Positions 34,312 to 44,122 of a stretch of 64,000 nucleotides of DNA are shown here, one piece after another. The notes beneath the pieces were generated by a model. That model saw nothing but the letters and a program-made list of their open reading frames with translations. It did no database searches and was not told where the DNA came from. Every line of letters begins with the position of its first letter. Positions within the stretch are counted from its first letter, which is position 1. The position numbers and the translations under genes were made by a program. Source of the DNA: Thalassotalea euphylliae. GTDB lineage: Bacteria > Pseudomonadota > Gammaproteobacteria > Enterobacterales > Alteromonadaceae. The stretch lies in the NCBI RefSeq assembly GCF_003390335.1, contig NZ_QUOU01000001.1, forward strand, positions 4,030,001-4,094,000, written 5' to 3'.

Positions 34312-35820
34312 ATGGAATTTAGTGTAAAAAGTGGTAGCCCTGAAAAACAACGTAGCGCCTGTATTGTCGTGGGCGTATTTGAGCCTCGCCGCTTATCAGC
34401 TACCGCTGAACAACTAGACGAAATTAGTGAAGGTTACATCAGTAACTTGCTGCGCCGTGGTGACCTAGAAGGTAAATCCGGCCAAATGCTTTTACTTCAC
34501 CATGTACCAAATATTTTAAGCGAGCGCGTGTTGCTTGTCGGTTGTGGTAAAGAGCGTGAATTAGACGAGCGCCAATATCGCCAAATTATCAGTAAAACCA
34601 TCAATACTTTAAACGAAACAGGTTCGATGGAAGCGGTGTGTTTCTTATCTGAGCTGCATGTTAAAGGGCGTGACACCTACTGGAAAGTGCGTCAAGCGGT
34701 AGAAGCAACGCAAGACTGCCTCTACAGCTTTAACAGTTTAAAAACCCGCAAAGAAGAACCTCGCCGCCCGTTGCGTAAAATTGTTTTCAACGTACCAACG
34801 CGCCGTGAATTACCTATCGGCGAGCGCGCGATCACTCATGGTTTAGGTGTTGCTGAAGGTATTACAACCTGTAAAAACGTGGCGAACATGCCACCGAACA
34901 TTTGTAACCCTGCTTACCTTGCCGAACAAGCGACCATTCTTGCTAACGATTACGACAAAGTAAGCACCGAAATTATTGGCGAGAAAGAAATGGAAGCGCT
35001 TGGTATGGGGTCATACCTTGCCGTTGGTCGCGGCTCGGCTAACGAGTCGATGATGAGCATTATCAACTACCAAGGCGGCGATGCTGAACAACCACCAATC
35101 GTATTGGTTGGTAAAGGCTTAACCTTTGATTCTGGTGGTATTTCCATCAAGCCAGGTGAAGCCATGGACGAAATGAAATACGACATGGGCGGCGCAGCTG
35201 GTGTCTTAGGTGCGATGCACTCACTAGCGGAATTAGACCTGCCAATTAATGTGATTGGTGTATTAGCGGGCTGTGAAAACATGCCAGATGCTAACGCTTA
35301 TCGCCCGGGTGACATTTTAACGACCATGTCTGGTCAAACCGTTGAAGTATTAAATACTGACGCCGAAGGCCGCTTAGTGCTATGTGATGCATTGACCTAC
35401 GTTGAACGCTTTGAGCCAGAAGCCGTGATTGATGTCGCCACGTTAACAGGGGCTTGTGTCGTTGCCTTAGGTAAACACGCAACGGGCTTGATGAGTACGC
35501 ATAACCCATTAGCACATGAGCTACTTAATGCTTCTGATCAAAGTGGTGACCGCGCATGGCGTTTACCTTTGTGGGATGACTACCACGAGCAATTAGAAAG
35601 CCCATTTGCGGATTTCACTAACTTAGGTGGTCGTGCTGCAGGTGCTATTACTGCCGGTTGCTTCTTAGCGAAATTTACTAAGAAATACCACTGGGCACAT
35701 TTAGATATTGCTGGCACGGCATGGCGCAGCGGTGGTAAAGACAAAGGTTCTACGGGTCGCCCGGTTAGCATGCTAACCCAGTTTTTACTCAACAAAAGTG
35801 GTGCCGAGCAAGGCGAGTAA
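34312..35820 (+). CDS. pepA: Leucyl aminopeptidase (PepA, M17 family)
   Basis: 502 residues, full length. The M17 signature NTDAEGRLVLCDALTY is present, and the metal-binding segment VGKGLTFDSGGISIKPGEAMDEMKYDMGGAA contains the catalytic Lys and Asp ligands. The N-terminal macro-like domain (about 1-165) is also a DNA-binding part in E. coli PepA. It removes N-terminal leucine and other residues, using two divalent metals in a cytoplasmic hexamer. It is followed by holC and valS in the usual order. Confidence 0.97.
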   Translation: MEFSVKSGSPEKQRSACIVVGVFEPRRLSATAEQLDEISEGYISNLLRRGDLEGKSGQMLLLHHVPNILSERVLLVGCGKERELDERQYRQIISKTINTLNETGSMEAVCFLSELHVKGRDTYWKVRQAVEATQDCLYSFNSLKTRKEEPRRPLRKIVFNVPTRRELPIGERAITHGLGVAEGITTCKNVANMPPNICNPAYLAEQATILANDYDKVSTEIIGEKEMEALGMGSYLAVGRGSANESMMSIINYQGGDAEQPPIVLVGKGLTFDSGGISIKPGEAMDEMKYDMGGAAGVLGAMHSLAELDLPINVIGVLAGCENMPDANAYRPGDILTTMSGQTVEVLNTDAEGRLVLCDALTYVERFEPEAVIDVATLTGACVVALGKHATGLMSTHNPLAHELLNASDQSGDRAWRLPLWDDYHEQLESPFADFTNLGGRAAGAITAGCFLAKFTKKYHWAHLDIAGTAWRSGGKDKGSTGRPVSMLTQFLLNKSGAEQGE

Positions 35821-35864
35821 TACGCCTACTTTAACACTCAATAAAACGTTAGGTTGACTCGCGA

Positions 35865-36299
35865 ATGCAAACCCAAGCAGTTTTTCATTTGATGCCTGAT
35901 GGCAGTAGCGAACAAGCAAGATTACATTATGCCTGTAGCTTAGCGGCAAACTACTTTCGCCAGCAACAAAAGGTGTATATTTTCACCGAAGACCAGCAGT
36001 TGGCGCATCATGTTGATGAACTTTTGTGGTCGTTTGAGCCTGACAGTTTTGTACCACACAACCTAGTGGGCGAAGGCCCTAAGCAGGGGTCGCCAGTTGA
36101 AATCGGCTGGCAACCACCACGCGGAAGACGCGCAGTGCTAATCAATTTAGCGCAAAACATGCCTGTGTTTGCCAACCAATTTTCACATGTAATGGACTTT
36201 GTACCAGCACCCGAGCAAGAAAAACAGCTTGCCCGCGAGCGCTTTAAAACTTGTCGCCAGTTCGGCTTTCAAGTCGACACGCACGCCGTATCGACTTAG
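35865..36299 (+). CDS. holC: DNA polymerase III chi subunit (HolC)
   Basis: 144 residues. The family begins with a strand and long helix (AVFHLMPDGSSEQARLHYACSLAANYF) and ends with the conserved VMDFVPAPEQEKQLARERFKTCRQFGF. Chi pairs with psi in the clamp loader and contacts SSB. Position between pepA and valS is the same as in E. coli and supports the call. Confidence 0.95.
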   Translation: MQTQAVFHLMPDGSSEQARLHYACSLAANYFRQQQKVYIFTEDQQLAHHVDELLWSFEPDSFVPHNLVGEGPKQGSPVEIGWQPPRGRRAVLINLAQNMPVFANQFSHVMDFVPAPEQEKQLARERFKTCRQFGFQVDTHAVST

Positions 36300-36397
36300 C
36301 CTTAGTGAGTTAGACATAGCAAGTTAGCCTTAGCAAACTAGCACAGTACAAATGCCAAACATATTACGAACACAATTTACGCAGACAGACTTTAAAG

Positions 36398-39268
36398 ATG
36401 GAAAAAACATTTAATCCTTCTGATATCGAACAGCAGCTTTACCAAAGCTGGGAAGAAAAAGGCTACTTTAGCCCAACAGGTGAAGGCGATGGTTACTCAA
36501 TTGCCATCCCCCCACCAAACGTTACTGGCAGCCTGCACATGGGTCACGCTTTCCAACAAACCATTATGGATACCTTGATCCGTTTCCAACGTATGCAAAG
36601 CAAAAAAACCTTATGGCAGTCAGGCACTGACCACGCAGGTATTGCGACGCAAATGGTGGTTGAGCGTAAAATTGGTGCGGAAGAAGACAAAACCCGCCAC
36701 GATTACGGCCGTGATGCCTTTATCGATAAAATCTGGGAATGGAAAGCAGAGTCTGGTGGCAACATCAGCCAGCAAATGCGCCGCCTAGGCAACTCCATTG
36801 ACTGGCAACGTGAACGCTTCACCATGGATGACGGCTTATCACATGCCGTGCAAGAAGTGTTTGTGCAGTTATATCAAGACGATTTGATTTATCGTGGTAA
36901 GCGCCTGGTTAACTGGGACCCTAAACTTCACACAGCTATCTCAGACCTTGAAGTTGAAAACAAAGACAAAAAAGGCCACATGTGGCACTTGCGATATCCA
37001 CTAGCGGATGGTGCAAAAACCAGTGAAGGCCAAGACCACTTAGTGGTCGCCACTACTCGCCCAGAAACGATGTTGGGTGACACAGGCGTTGCGGTTAACC
37101 CAGAAGATCCACGTTACAAAGACTTGATTGGCAAATTCGTTGAATTGCCATTAGTGGGCCGCCGCATTCCTATTGTTGGTGACGAGCACGCGGATATGGA
37201 AAAAGGCACAGGTTGTGTAAAAATCACCCCAGCGCACGACTTTAACGATAACGAAGTCGGTAAGCGTTGTGGCCTGGCCATGATCAACATCTTTGATAAA
37301 GATGCAGCAGTACTCGCACAAGCTGAAGTGTACGACACTAACGGTGAGGCTTCTGATGCGTTCGATACTGCCTTACCTGCTGAATTTGCTGGCCTTGACC
37401 GCTTTGCCGCCCGTAAAGCTATTGTTGCCAAGTTTGAAGAGTTAGGTTTATTAGAAAGCATTAAAGATCACGACTTAGTCGCGCCATACGGTGATCGCTC
37501 AGGCGTAGTGATTGAGCCACTGTTAACTGATCAATGGTATGTACGTGTTGCACCGCTAGCAAAACCTGCCATTGAAGCAGTTGAGAACGGTGATATCGAG
37601 TTTGTTCCTAAGCAATACGAAAACATGTATTTCGCTTGGATGCGCGACATTCAGGACTGGTGTATTTCACGTCAGTTATGGTGGGGACACCGTATCCCGG
37701 CATGGTACGACGACAACGGCAATGTATACGTAGGGCGCGATGAAGCGGAAGTACGCGCGACAAATGGCTTAGCTGATGACGTTGCCCTTCGCCAAGACGA
37801 TGATGTATTAGATACATGGTTCTCATCTGCCCTATGGACTTTCTCAACACTCGGTTGGCCTGAAAAAACACCAGAGCTAGAAGACTTCCACTCTACTGAT
37901 GTGTTAGTGACGGGTTTTGACATCATTTTCTTCTGGGTTGCCCGTATGATCATGATGACCATGCACTTTGTTAAAGATGACGATGGCAAGCCACAAGTAC
38001 CCTTTAAGCAAGTGTATGTAACAGGTCTAATTCGCGATGATCATGGCGACAAGATGTCGAAATCGAAAGGTAATGTTATTGACCCTATCGATATGATTGA
38101 CGGCATTTCATTAGATGAGTTGCTGACCAAACGTACTGGCAATATGATGCAGCCTCAACTGGCGGAAAAGATTGCCAAACGCACCAAGAAAGAATTCCCA
38201 GAAGGTATTGAAGCACACGGTACTGACGCGTTGCGCTTTACTTTATCGGCACTTGCTTCAACTGGTCGAGACATCAATTGGGATATGAAGCGTTTAGACG
38301 GTTACCGCAACTTCTGTAACAAGTTATGGAACGCTAGCCGCTACGTGTTGATGAACACCGAGGAGCACGACTGCGGTAGCTCTTCACCTCAAGGAAAGGG
38401 CGGCGACATGGAATTTTCACTTGCTGACAAATGGATCACAAGCCAATTCCAACAAACCGTAAAAGCCGTGCACGAAGCGTTTAACACGTTCCGTTTCGAC
38501 TTAGCCTCGCAAGCATTATACGAATTCACTTGGAACCAATTCTGTGACTGGTATTTAGAGCTCACTAAACCAGTACTATTCAAAGGCAGTGAAGCACAAC
38601 AACGTGGCACACGTTACACGCTCGTAAACACGCTAGAAGCGCTATTACGCTTAATGCACCCGATTATGCCATTTATCACTGAAACGGTGTGGCAATCAGT
38701 TCAACCGCTTTCTGCGTTTGAAGCCAAGGGTGACAGCATTATGATCCAAAGCTTCCCGCAATTTGACGAAAGCGCTGTTGATGAACAAGCACTGACTGAT
38801 GTTGAGTGGGTGAAGCAGTTTATCGTTGCTATTCGTAATATTCGCGGTGAAATGGATATTGCCCCAAGCAAGCCATTGCCAGTATTACTAACCAACGTCT
38901 CAGCAGAAGATCAACGCCGTTTAGACGACAATGAGCAGTTCTTGAGCTCACTGGCTAAGCTTGAGTCAATTCAGGTACTAGGCGACGCCAGTGAAGCCCC
39001 AGCTTCTGCATCGGCGGTTATTGGTGAAATGACGGTGCTTATCCCAATGGCTGGCTTAATTGATAAAGATGCTGAGCTTGCGCGTTTAAGTAAAGGCATT
39101 GAAAAGCTAGAAAAAGACGTACAACGCGTGAAAGGTAAATTAAGCAACGACAACTTCGTTGGTAAAGCACCTCAAGCGGTTATCGAAAAAGAAAAAGCGA
39201 AGCTGGCCGACGCTGAGTCTACCTTAGCGAAAATGTTAGAGCAAAAACTTCAAATCAAAGCCCTTTAA
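36398..39268 (+). CDS. valS: Valyl-tRNA synthetase
   Basis: 956 residues, class I synthetase. The HIGH motif is PPNVTGSLHMGHAF, the KMSKS motif is GDKMSKSKGNVIDP, and the CP1 editing domain (about 200-340, TTRPETMLGDTGVAV) is present. A C-terminal coiled coil of about 65 residues (ELARLSKGIEKLEKDVQRVKGKL) packs against tRNA in ValRS. It charges tRNA-Val and hydrolyses mis-formed Thr-tRNA. It ends near a strong terminator. Confidence 0.98.
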   Translation: MEKTFNPSDIEQQLYQSWEEKGYFSPTGEGDGYSIAIPPPNVTGSLHMGHAFQQTIMDTLIRFQRMQSKKTLWQSGTDHAGIATQMVVERKIGAEEDKTRHDYGRDAFIDKIWEWKAESGGNISQQMRRLGNSIDWQRERFTMDDGLSHAVQEVFVQLYQDDLIYRGKRLVNWDPKLHTAISDLEVENKDKKGHMWHLRYPLADGAKTSEGQDHLVVATTRPETMLGDTGVAVNPEDPRYKDLIGKFVELPLVGRRIPIVGDEHADMEKGTGCVKITPAHDFNDNEVGKRCGLAMINIFDKDAAVLAQAEVYDTNGEASDAFDTALPAEFAGLDRFAARKAIVAKFEELGLLESIKDHDLVAPYGDRSGVVIEPLLTDQWYVRVAPLAKPAIEAVENGDIEFVPKQYENMYFAWMRDIQDWCISRQLWWGHRIPAWYDDNGNVYVGRDEAEVRATNGLADDVALRQDDDVLDTWFSSALWTFSTLGWPEKTPELEDFHSTDVLVTGFDIIFFWVARMIMMTMHFVKDDDGKPQVPFKQVYVTGLIRDDHGDKMSKSKGNVIDPIDMIDGISLDELLTKRTGNMMQPQLAEKIAKRTKKEFPEGIEAHGTDALRFTLSALASTGRDINWDMKRLDGYRNFCNKLWNASRYVLMNTEEHDCGSSSPQGKGGDMEFSLADKWITSQFQQTVKAVHEAFNTFRFDLASQALYEFTWNQFCDWYLELTKPVLFKGSEAQQRGTRYTLVNTLEALLRLMHPIMPFITETVWQSVQPLSAFEAKGDSIMIQSFPQFDESAVDEQALTDVEWVKQFIVAIRNIRGEMDIAPSKPLPVLLTNVSAEDQRRLDDNEQFLSSLAKLESIQVLGDASEAPASASAVIGEMTVLIPMAGLIDKDAELARLSKGIEKLEKDVQRVKGKLSNDNFVGKAPQAVIEKEKAKLADAESTLAKMLEQKLQIKAL

Positions 39269-39312
39269 ATCGCGAATACGATTTTGAGATAGCCCATATC
39301 TGGTAAGACCTC

Positions 39313-39349
39313 AAGGCCATCACTCGTTGTGATGGCCTTTTCTTTTTTT
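39313..39349 (+). terminator. Terminator after valS
   Basis: The stem AAGGCCATCAC / GTGATGGCCTT with a TCGTT loop is followed by TTCTTTTTTT. It closes the pepA-holC-valS run. Confidence 0.92.
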
Positions 39350-39605
39350 GTCATCGATTTGCAACATAAATTATTTATTTTTTACATGCTTAATACTAAT
39401 TCGTGTGTTAAGCTTATTTCGCGTTGAGTTTTTGCGTTCGGATGAAGGTTTTAATTAGCTATTTGTGTAGTAAGTTAAGTCACCTGACGCGTTTTGTGTT
39501 AATGGATATACCTTCCTCTGTCTGTACTTTTGGGTAGAGGGCATTTACTCCGTGAGCGACGGTAACGTCATTATTTAAAATTTATTGACTACGGGAAAAT
39601 TAGGT
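39350..39605 (+). promoter_or_regulatory. Long 5' leader of the cold-shock gene
   Basis: About 255 bases lie between the valS terminator and the csp start without coding potential. Cold-shock genes of the CspA type usually carry long structured leaders that act as RNA thermosensors, so this is the expected location. I did not fold it. Confidence 0.45.
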
Positions 39606-39815
39606 ATGTCAGACACAGTAACTGGTAAAGTAAAATTCTTTAATGAGTCGAAAGGCTTTGGTTTCATCGAGCAAGAAAATGGCCCAGATGTATTCGTACA
39701 TTTCAGTGCTATTCAAGGTTCAGGTTTCCGTACATTAACTGACGGTCAATCTGTTTCTTTCAGCGTTAAGCAAGGTCAAAAAGGCCCAGAAGCTGAGAAC
39801 GTAACAGCTCTTTAA
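39606..39815 (+). CDS. Cold-shock protein (CspA family)
   Basis: 69 residues from the ATG at 39606; an upstream in-frame TTG is not needed. RNP1 is KGFGFIEQ and RNP2 is DVFVHFSAI, both with the conserved aromatic residues that stack on single-stranded RNA or DNA. The protein is an RNA chaperone of the OB fold. Which Csp paralogue it is cannot be said from the sequence alone. Confidence 0.95.
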   Translation: MSDTVTGKVKFFNESKGFGFIEQENGPDVFVHFSAIQGSGFRTLTDGQSVSFSVKQGQKGPEAENVTAL

Positions 39816-39847
39816 TCTTCACTTAGTGTGGGTTAAACACCAGATTC

Positions 39848-39876
39848 AAAAAAAGCAGCCAATTGGCTGCTTTTTT
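39848..39876. terminator. Bidirectional terminator between csp and hemH
   Basis: The stem AAAAAAGCAGCC / GGCTGCTTTTTT with an AATT loop. T-runs occur in both directions and serve the two convergent genes. Confidence 0.92.
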
Positions 39877-39895
39877 ATTACCTAAATTTTGTGAG

Positions 39896-40912
39896 CTACA
39901 CGATATGTGGCTTGACCAAATCTTCAAGCACATCGATATGATCATCGCGATCATTGAGCGCCGGAATATAGTGATAAGTTTCCCCACCAGCTGCCATAAA
40001 CTCTTCGCGATTCTCTTCTTCTAACTCTTCCAAAGTTTCCAAACAATCAGCACTAAATGCAGGACTTACAATCGCAACATGCTTAGTGCCGCTCTCAGCT
40101 AACTCCGCCAAGGTAGCGTCAGTGTATGGCTTTAACCATTCTGCTTTACCAAAACGCGATTGAAAGGTCATCACGAACTCATCTTCGTTAAATTCAAGTG
40201 CTTCTGCCAGCAATCTTGTGGTTTTGGCACAGAAACAATAGTAAGGGTCGCCATTATCATGAAATAGCTTAGGCATACCATGGTAGGACAACACCAGTTT
40301 GTCAGGTTTACCGTGCTGCTCAAAGTGCTCACGAATGCTATTAGCAAGCGCTTTGATATACAGCGGGTGATCGTGATAGGAGCCAATAAAGTTCACACTT
40401 GGGATCCAACGCCATTGCTGAATCTCTTTAACCACCGCATCAAAGGCAGAAGCCGTTGTTGGCCCGGCGTATTGCGGATATAAAGGCAATACCACCAAGT
40501 TATTGATGCCGCGCTGCTGCATTTTTTTGAGTACTGAGCTAACGCTTGGATTGCCATAACGCATGGCGACATCCACCGTCACGTCTTCGCCATAGGTTTG
40601 ATGCAGACGTTGCTTTACCTTGCCCATTTGACGCTTACTAATCGCTAATAGCGGTGAGCCATCTTTCGTCCAAATGCTCTTATACAGCTTCGCTGATTTA
40701 GCAGGTCGAATCCGTAAAATAATACCATGCAAAATAATCATCCACACCAAACGCGGTATTTCAACCACGCGCGGATCAGACAGAAATTCCCTGAGGTAAC
40801 GGCGCAAGGCGCTAGGCGTTGGCGCATCAGGTGTACCCAAGTTAACGAGTAACACACCGGTTTTTAGACGCTTGTCATGGATGCTTTTATCAAGCCCGAG
40901 GAATCGAGACAT
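39896..40912 (-). CDS. hemH: Ferrochelatase
   Basis: 338 residues. The N-terminus GVLLVNLGTPDAPTPSALRRYLREFLSD is the family signature; the metal-site His is in LVLSYHGMPKLF, and the Glu-rich region near the C-terminus includes SPAFSADCLETLEELEEENRE. It inserts Fe2+ into protoporphyrin IX at the last step of haem synthesis. The proximity of the ccm operons makes functional sense but they are separate transcripts. Confidence 0.96.
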   Translation of the reverse strand: MSRFLGLDKSIHDKRLKTGVLLVNLGTPDAPTPSALRRYLREFLSDPRVVEIPRLVWMIILHGIILRIRPAKSAKLYKSIWTKDGSPLLAISKRQMGKVKQRLHQTYGEDVTVDVAMRYGNPSVSSVLKKMQQRGINNLVVLPLYPQYAGPTTASAFDAVVKEIQQWRWIPSVNFIGSYHDHPLYIKALANSIREHFEQHGKPDKLVLSYHGMPKLFHDNGDPYYCFCAKTTRLLAEALEFNEDEFVMTFQSRFGKAEWLKPYTDATLAELAESGTKHVAIVSPAFSADCLETLEELEEENREEFMAAGGETYHYIPALNDRDDHIDVLEDLVKPHIV

Positions 40913-40959
40913 ACGGCTACCTTATCTCTTTTGTTATTGATTAAGAGTCAAAGCGGTGC

Positions 40960-41550
40960 TTACAGCACCGCTTCAACCGCTTGAATAAACTCAGCTTCGT
41001 CAGGTTTTACACGACTATTGAAGTGTTTGACCTGCTGACCGTCTTTGCTAATTAAATATTTGTAGAAATTCCACTTGGGTGCAGTGGTTTCATCGGCTAA
41101 GTGTTTGAATACAGGATTGGCATCTGAACCGCGTACAGGTGAGGTTTGCAACATGGTAAAGGTAACGCCGTAGTTAACAAAACACACTTCCGCAGTGTCT
41201 TTCTCATCATCTTCTTCTTGGAAGAAATCGTCTGACGGGAAGCCTACCACCACTAGGCCCTGCTCTTTGTATTGCTTGTGCAGCGCTTCTAATGCCTTAA
41301 ATTGCGGGGTAAAACCACAATTTGATGCCGTGTTGATCACTAACACCGGCTTGCCTGCGGTAAGTTCACATAAGTCGACTTGCTCTTGGGCGTGTAGCTT
41401 GCGGAAACTATGATTTAAAAAAGGTGCACATTGCGCCGTTTGCTTGCTGGCAGTGGCGTCAACGGAACCACTGCTAGTAGCAATGGCACTCGGTGCAAAC
41501 ATCGCTGCACCAACAATTGTCGAAAGTAAGGTAAGCGTTAATTTTTTCAC
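40960..41550 (-). CDS. Glutathione peroxidase family protein, exported
   Basis: 196 residues with a signal peptide (about 1-24, ending PSAIATSSG). The core matches glutathione peroxidase: active Cys in NTASNCGFTPQFKAL (cysteine, not selenocysteine), the F-P-x-D-x-F segment GFPSDDFFQEE, and the Trp-Asn pair in PKWNFYKYL. The export signal suggests a periplasmic peroxide or lipid-hydroperoxide reductase. The reductant is unknown; thioredoxin-type proteins are usual for the Cys enzymes. Confidence 0.88.
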   Translation of the reverse strand: MKKLTLTLLSTIVGAAMFAPSAIATSSGSVDATASKQTAQCAPFLNHSFRKLHAQEQVDLCELTAGKPVLVINTASNCGFTPQFKALEALHKQYKEQGLVVVGFPSDDFFQEEDDEKDTAEVCFVNYGVTFTMLQTSPVRGSDANPVFKHLADETTAPKWNFYKYLISKDGQQVKHFNSRVKPDEAEFIQAVEAVL

Positions 41551-41603
41551 GTTCTGTCCTTCTGCTAGTATATTCTTGTCTTATTTGCTAACCAACTATA
41601 ATC

Positions 41604-41631
41604 AAAGACCTGCTCATAAGCAGGTCTTTTT
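41604..41631 (-). terminator. Hairpin downstream of the ccmFGHI operon
   Basis: The stem AAAGACCTGCT / AGCAGGTCTTT with a four-base loop. The T-run is stronger to the right than to the left, but on position it best serves the leftward ccm transcript. Confidence 0.6.
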
Positions 41632-41772
41632 CAAAAATTATTGTGCAACGATGTCAAGCGACTTATCTATACTACTGCCATAAGCTCTATTGATCCTTAC
41701 AGAGTAATCTCAGCACTTTTTCATTACTGTGATACCTAAAAATGCACCCAGCAATACTGTTAACGATGGGCA

Positions 41773-43077
41773 TTAAGGCACTAAGGTATTGATGCTCACA
41801 GTAATCGGCTCTGTGGTACTCACTTTGACGTTAGTCACTTCCGCTTTAAAGTCACCCGATTGAATGCCCGCGCCACCAAGCTGGGAGACAACAGCATAGA
41901 CGTTAACGGTATCAACCATACTGAGTTTCATTTGTGGGCTCATCGCTCTGGCATCGTTTAACACCACTTGTGTAGGTAAGTCTGATGCCATTAATTTTAC
42001 CGCTGCAACAGGCATACGTCCGCCGTTAGTTGGCACAGCATAAACGAATACGACTTTGTCTTCACCTTGGTTTAACTGGCTAACAAATTTTTCATCGAGT
42101 TCAACAGCAAGGGTTAATTGAGGCCCTGACACCGCTGATTGAACACTGTCAGTAGCCGCTTTCCTTTGATCGTTCGCTTGCCCCTCAGCTTGGCCGCTCC
42201 CTTGCGTTAATGACAAACGGCTTCTCGCTTCGTTAATGGCTTCGTTAAGGGCTGTCACATTCACTGTTTGACGCCCTGAATCTACCACTTTTTGCCAGTA
42301 ATCAATTGCTTGCTGGTAAGACTGATTGATAAAGTTATGCATACCAAGCAATATATTAGTGGATGGATCGTTGGCATCTAATGCTAAAGCGCGATCAATC
42401 AGTGCTTGTACTGCTGGCGTAATGGTTTGGTTTGCGCCGTAGTAAGTCGCTTGGGCTTTCGCCCCAACCAAGTCGGCTTGCTCACCTTCAATAGCAATCA
42501 CTTTATCGAATGCTTCAACCGCTAATTGGAATTGACCGCCAGTAACATACAGCTGACCTAGGCCATACCAGGCATCAGCATTGCTTGGGTCTGTAGCAAC
42601 GGCTTGTTGAAGTTGCTGCAACTGCGCATGCATTTGTTCCTGCTGCGCTTGTTGTGCCTGATCATTACTCGCCACAATGCGCGGCTGTGCCAGTCTCTCG
42701 TACGCACCGTGTTGGCTATACATGGCTAAGCTGAACATCAACACAAACACACTTAAACCAATTGGCCAAAGTACCGATAACTTTTGTGTACTGGCTTCGT
42801 TGGTCGCTTGTGCTTTCTTGTTTTGCTCAATATCTTGCAACAAGCTCTTATCGAGCTCGGCCAGCAAATATTGATGGCTTTCTTCATCAATTTTGCCATC
42901 ATTGAAGTCTTTCTCAATTTCAGCTTTGTGCTCTTTATATAAGGCGATATTGGTGTCTTCGCGATGTGCGCCTGTCATCGCAACGGCTTGCTGCTTGCTG
43001 CTGCGAATAAAGTGCCACCAGATCACCGCCAGTAGCAGAATAATAAATCCAACAATTAAAACTAATACTTCAAACAT
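41773..43077 (-). CDS. ccmI: c-type cytochrome biogenesis protein CcmI
   Basis: 434 residues. An N-terminal membrane helix (about 2-25), a cytoplasmic loop with the typical LYKEHKAEIEKDFNDGKIDEE, and a second helix (about 98-118) form the CcmI-1 part; a TPR-containing periplasmic domain follows (about 140-290, ADAWYGLGQLYVTGGQFQLAVEAFDKV). The C-terminal beta domain (about 320-434) is as in CcmH/CycH proteins. It chaperones apocytochrome c to CcmF/H. It is the last gene of the ccmF-G-H-I operon, three bases after ccmH. Confidence 0.92.
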   Translation of the reverse strand: MFEVLVLIVGFIILLLAVIWWHFIRSSKQQAVAMTGAHREDTNIALYKEHKAEIEKDFNDGKIDEESHQYLLAELDKSLLQDIEQNKKAQATNEASTQKLSVLWPIGLSVFVLMFSLAMYSQHGAYERLAQPRIVASNDQAQQAQQEQMHAQLQQLQQAVATDPSNADAWYGLGQLYVTGGQFQLAVEAFDKVIAIEGEQADLVGAKAQATYYGANQTITPAVQALIDRALALDANDPSTNILLGMHNFINQSYQQAIDYWQKVVDSGRQTVNVTALNEAINEARSRLSLTQGSGQAEGQANDQRKAATDSVQSAVSGPQLTLAVELDEKFVSQLNQGEDKVVFVYAVPTNGGRMPVAAVKLMASDLPTQVVLNDARAMSPQMKLSMVDTVNVYAVVSQLGGAGIQSGDFKAEVTNVKVSTTEPITVSINTLVP

Positions 43078-43080
43078 GGG

Positions 43081-43548
43081 TTAATCTTTTTCTTTTAAAA
43101 TGGCATCAAGTTGCTGCTGTTGTTCACTCGACAAACTTAGCTCTTTTTTGGTCGCTGCTTTACGGCGAGCTGCAATCACAACAATGACCACGCCGATAAA
43201 CAAGATAATTGCCGGACCAAACCACAAAATGTAGGTTAACTGACTCACTTTGGGGCGATAAAGCACAAACTCGCCGTAGCGATCAACCATATAGCTGGTA
43301 ATTTCCATATCAGCTTTGCCTTGGCTGAGCATGTCATACACTTCGTTACGCAAGTCAACGGCGATCTGAGAGTTTGAATCCGCCAAGTTTTGATTCTGGC
43401 ACTTAGGGCAGCGCAGCTCTTTAATTAATGATTGATAGCGCTTTTCCATCACAGGGTCGTCAAAGCCCTGCGTTTGGCTTGGCATGGCCAATACAGTCGT
43501 TGCGCCGACAAACAGTAAAGCGACTGCGCACAATATTCGGTTTAGCAT
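43081..43548 (-). CDS. ccmH: Cytochrome c maturation thiol-oxidoreductase CcmH
   Basis: 155 residues. A signal peptide (about 1-21) is followed by the CcmH core with the active-site motif in LRCPKCQNQNLADSNS (Cys-x-x-Cys) and SYMVDRYGEFVLYRP. A membrane helix (about 105-125) and a short tail end it. It keeps apocytochrome cysteines reduced before haem ligation. This is the short single-domain form; the TPR part is the separate CcmI. Confidence 0.94.
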   Translation of the reverse strand: MLNRILCAVALLFVGATTVLAMPSQTQGFDDPVMEKRYQSLIKELRCPKCQNQNLADSNSQIAVDLRNEVYDMLSQGKADMEITSYMVDRYGEFVLYRPKVSQLTYILWFGPAIILFIGVVIVVIAARRKAATKKELSLSSEQQQQLDAILKEKD

Positions 43549-43549
43549 C

Positions 43550-44098
43550 TTATTCTCCTCGCGCCTGCTCTTGGCGAATCATCTTCACCAACGGGGCAAA
43601 CTCCTCTTGCCACACTTTCGCATCAATAGGACCGGCAAAGCGTTTGCGAATAATACCATGGTGATCAATCACGAAGGTTTCTGGAGCGGCATAAACCCCT
43701 AAGTCCAACCCTAATCGACCCGCTTCATCAAACACATTAAGCAGATAAGGGTCGCCTAAGTCGTCTAGCCATTTTAACGCGGCTTGGCGATCATCTTTGT
43801 AGTTCAAACCATAAAGACTCACTTGGCCGCCCTTTGCTAAGTCGATCAAATAAGGGTGCTCGTAGCGACAGGAAGGACACCAAGTTGCCCACACGTTTAG
43901 CAATACGATTTGACCTTTTAAACTCGCTGGAGTTAACACAGCTTCGGCGTTTTTAAGGCCAGGTAAACTAAATGCGGGTACAGGTTTGCCAATCAGTGCC
44001 GACGGCAACTCTTGCGGCTTTAGAAACAGGCCGCGATAGAGCACAGCGCCCAACGCAATAAAAACAATGAGGGGTAAAAAACGAATAATCTTGCCCAT
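43550..44098 (-). CDS. ccmG: Thiol:disulfide interchange protein CcmG/DsbE
   Basis: 182 residues. An N-terminal membrane anchor (about 5-25) is followed by a thioredoxin fold with active site NVWATWCPSCRYEHP and the cis-Pro region YAAPETFVID. It passes electrons to CcmH and apocytochrome c in the periplasm. The gene is one base from ccmH. Confidence 0.95.
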   Translation of the reverse strand: MGKIIRFLPLIVFIALGAVLYRGLFLKPQELPSALIGKPVPAFSLPGLKNAEAVLTPASLKGQIVLLNVWATWCPSCRYEHPYLIDLAKGGQVSLYGLNYKDDRQAALKWLDDLGDPYLLNVFDEAGRLGLDLGVYAAPETFVIDHHGIIRKRFAGPIDAKVWQEEFAPLVKMIRQEQARGE

Positions 44099-44122
44099 AA
44101 TATCTACTTCTTGGCCTACTGC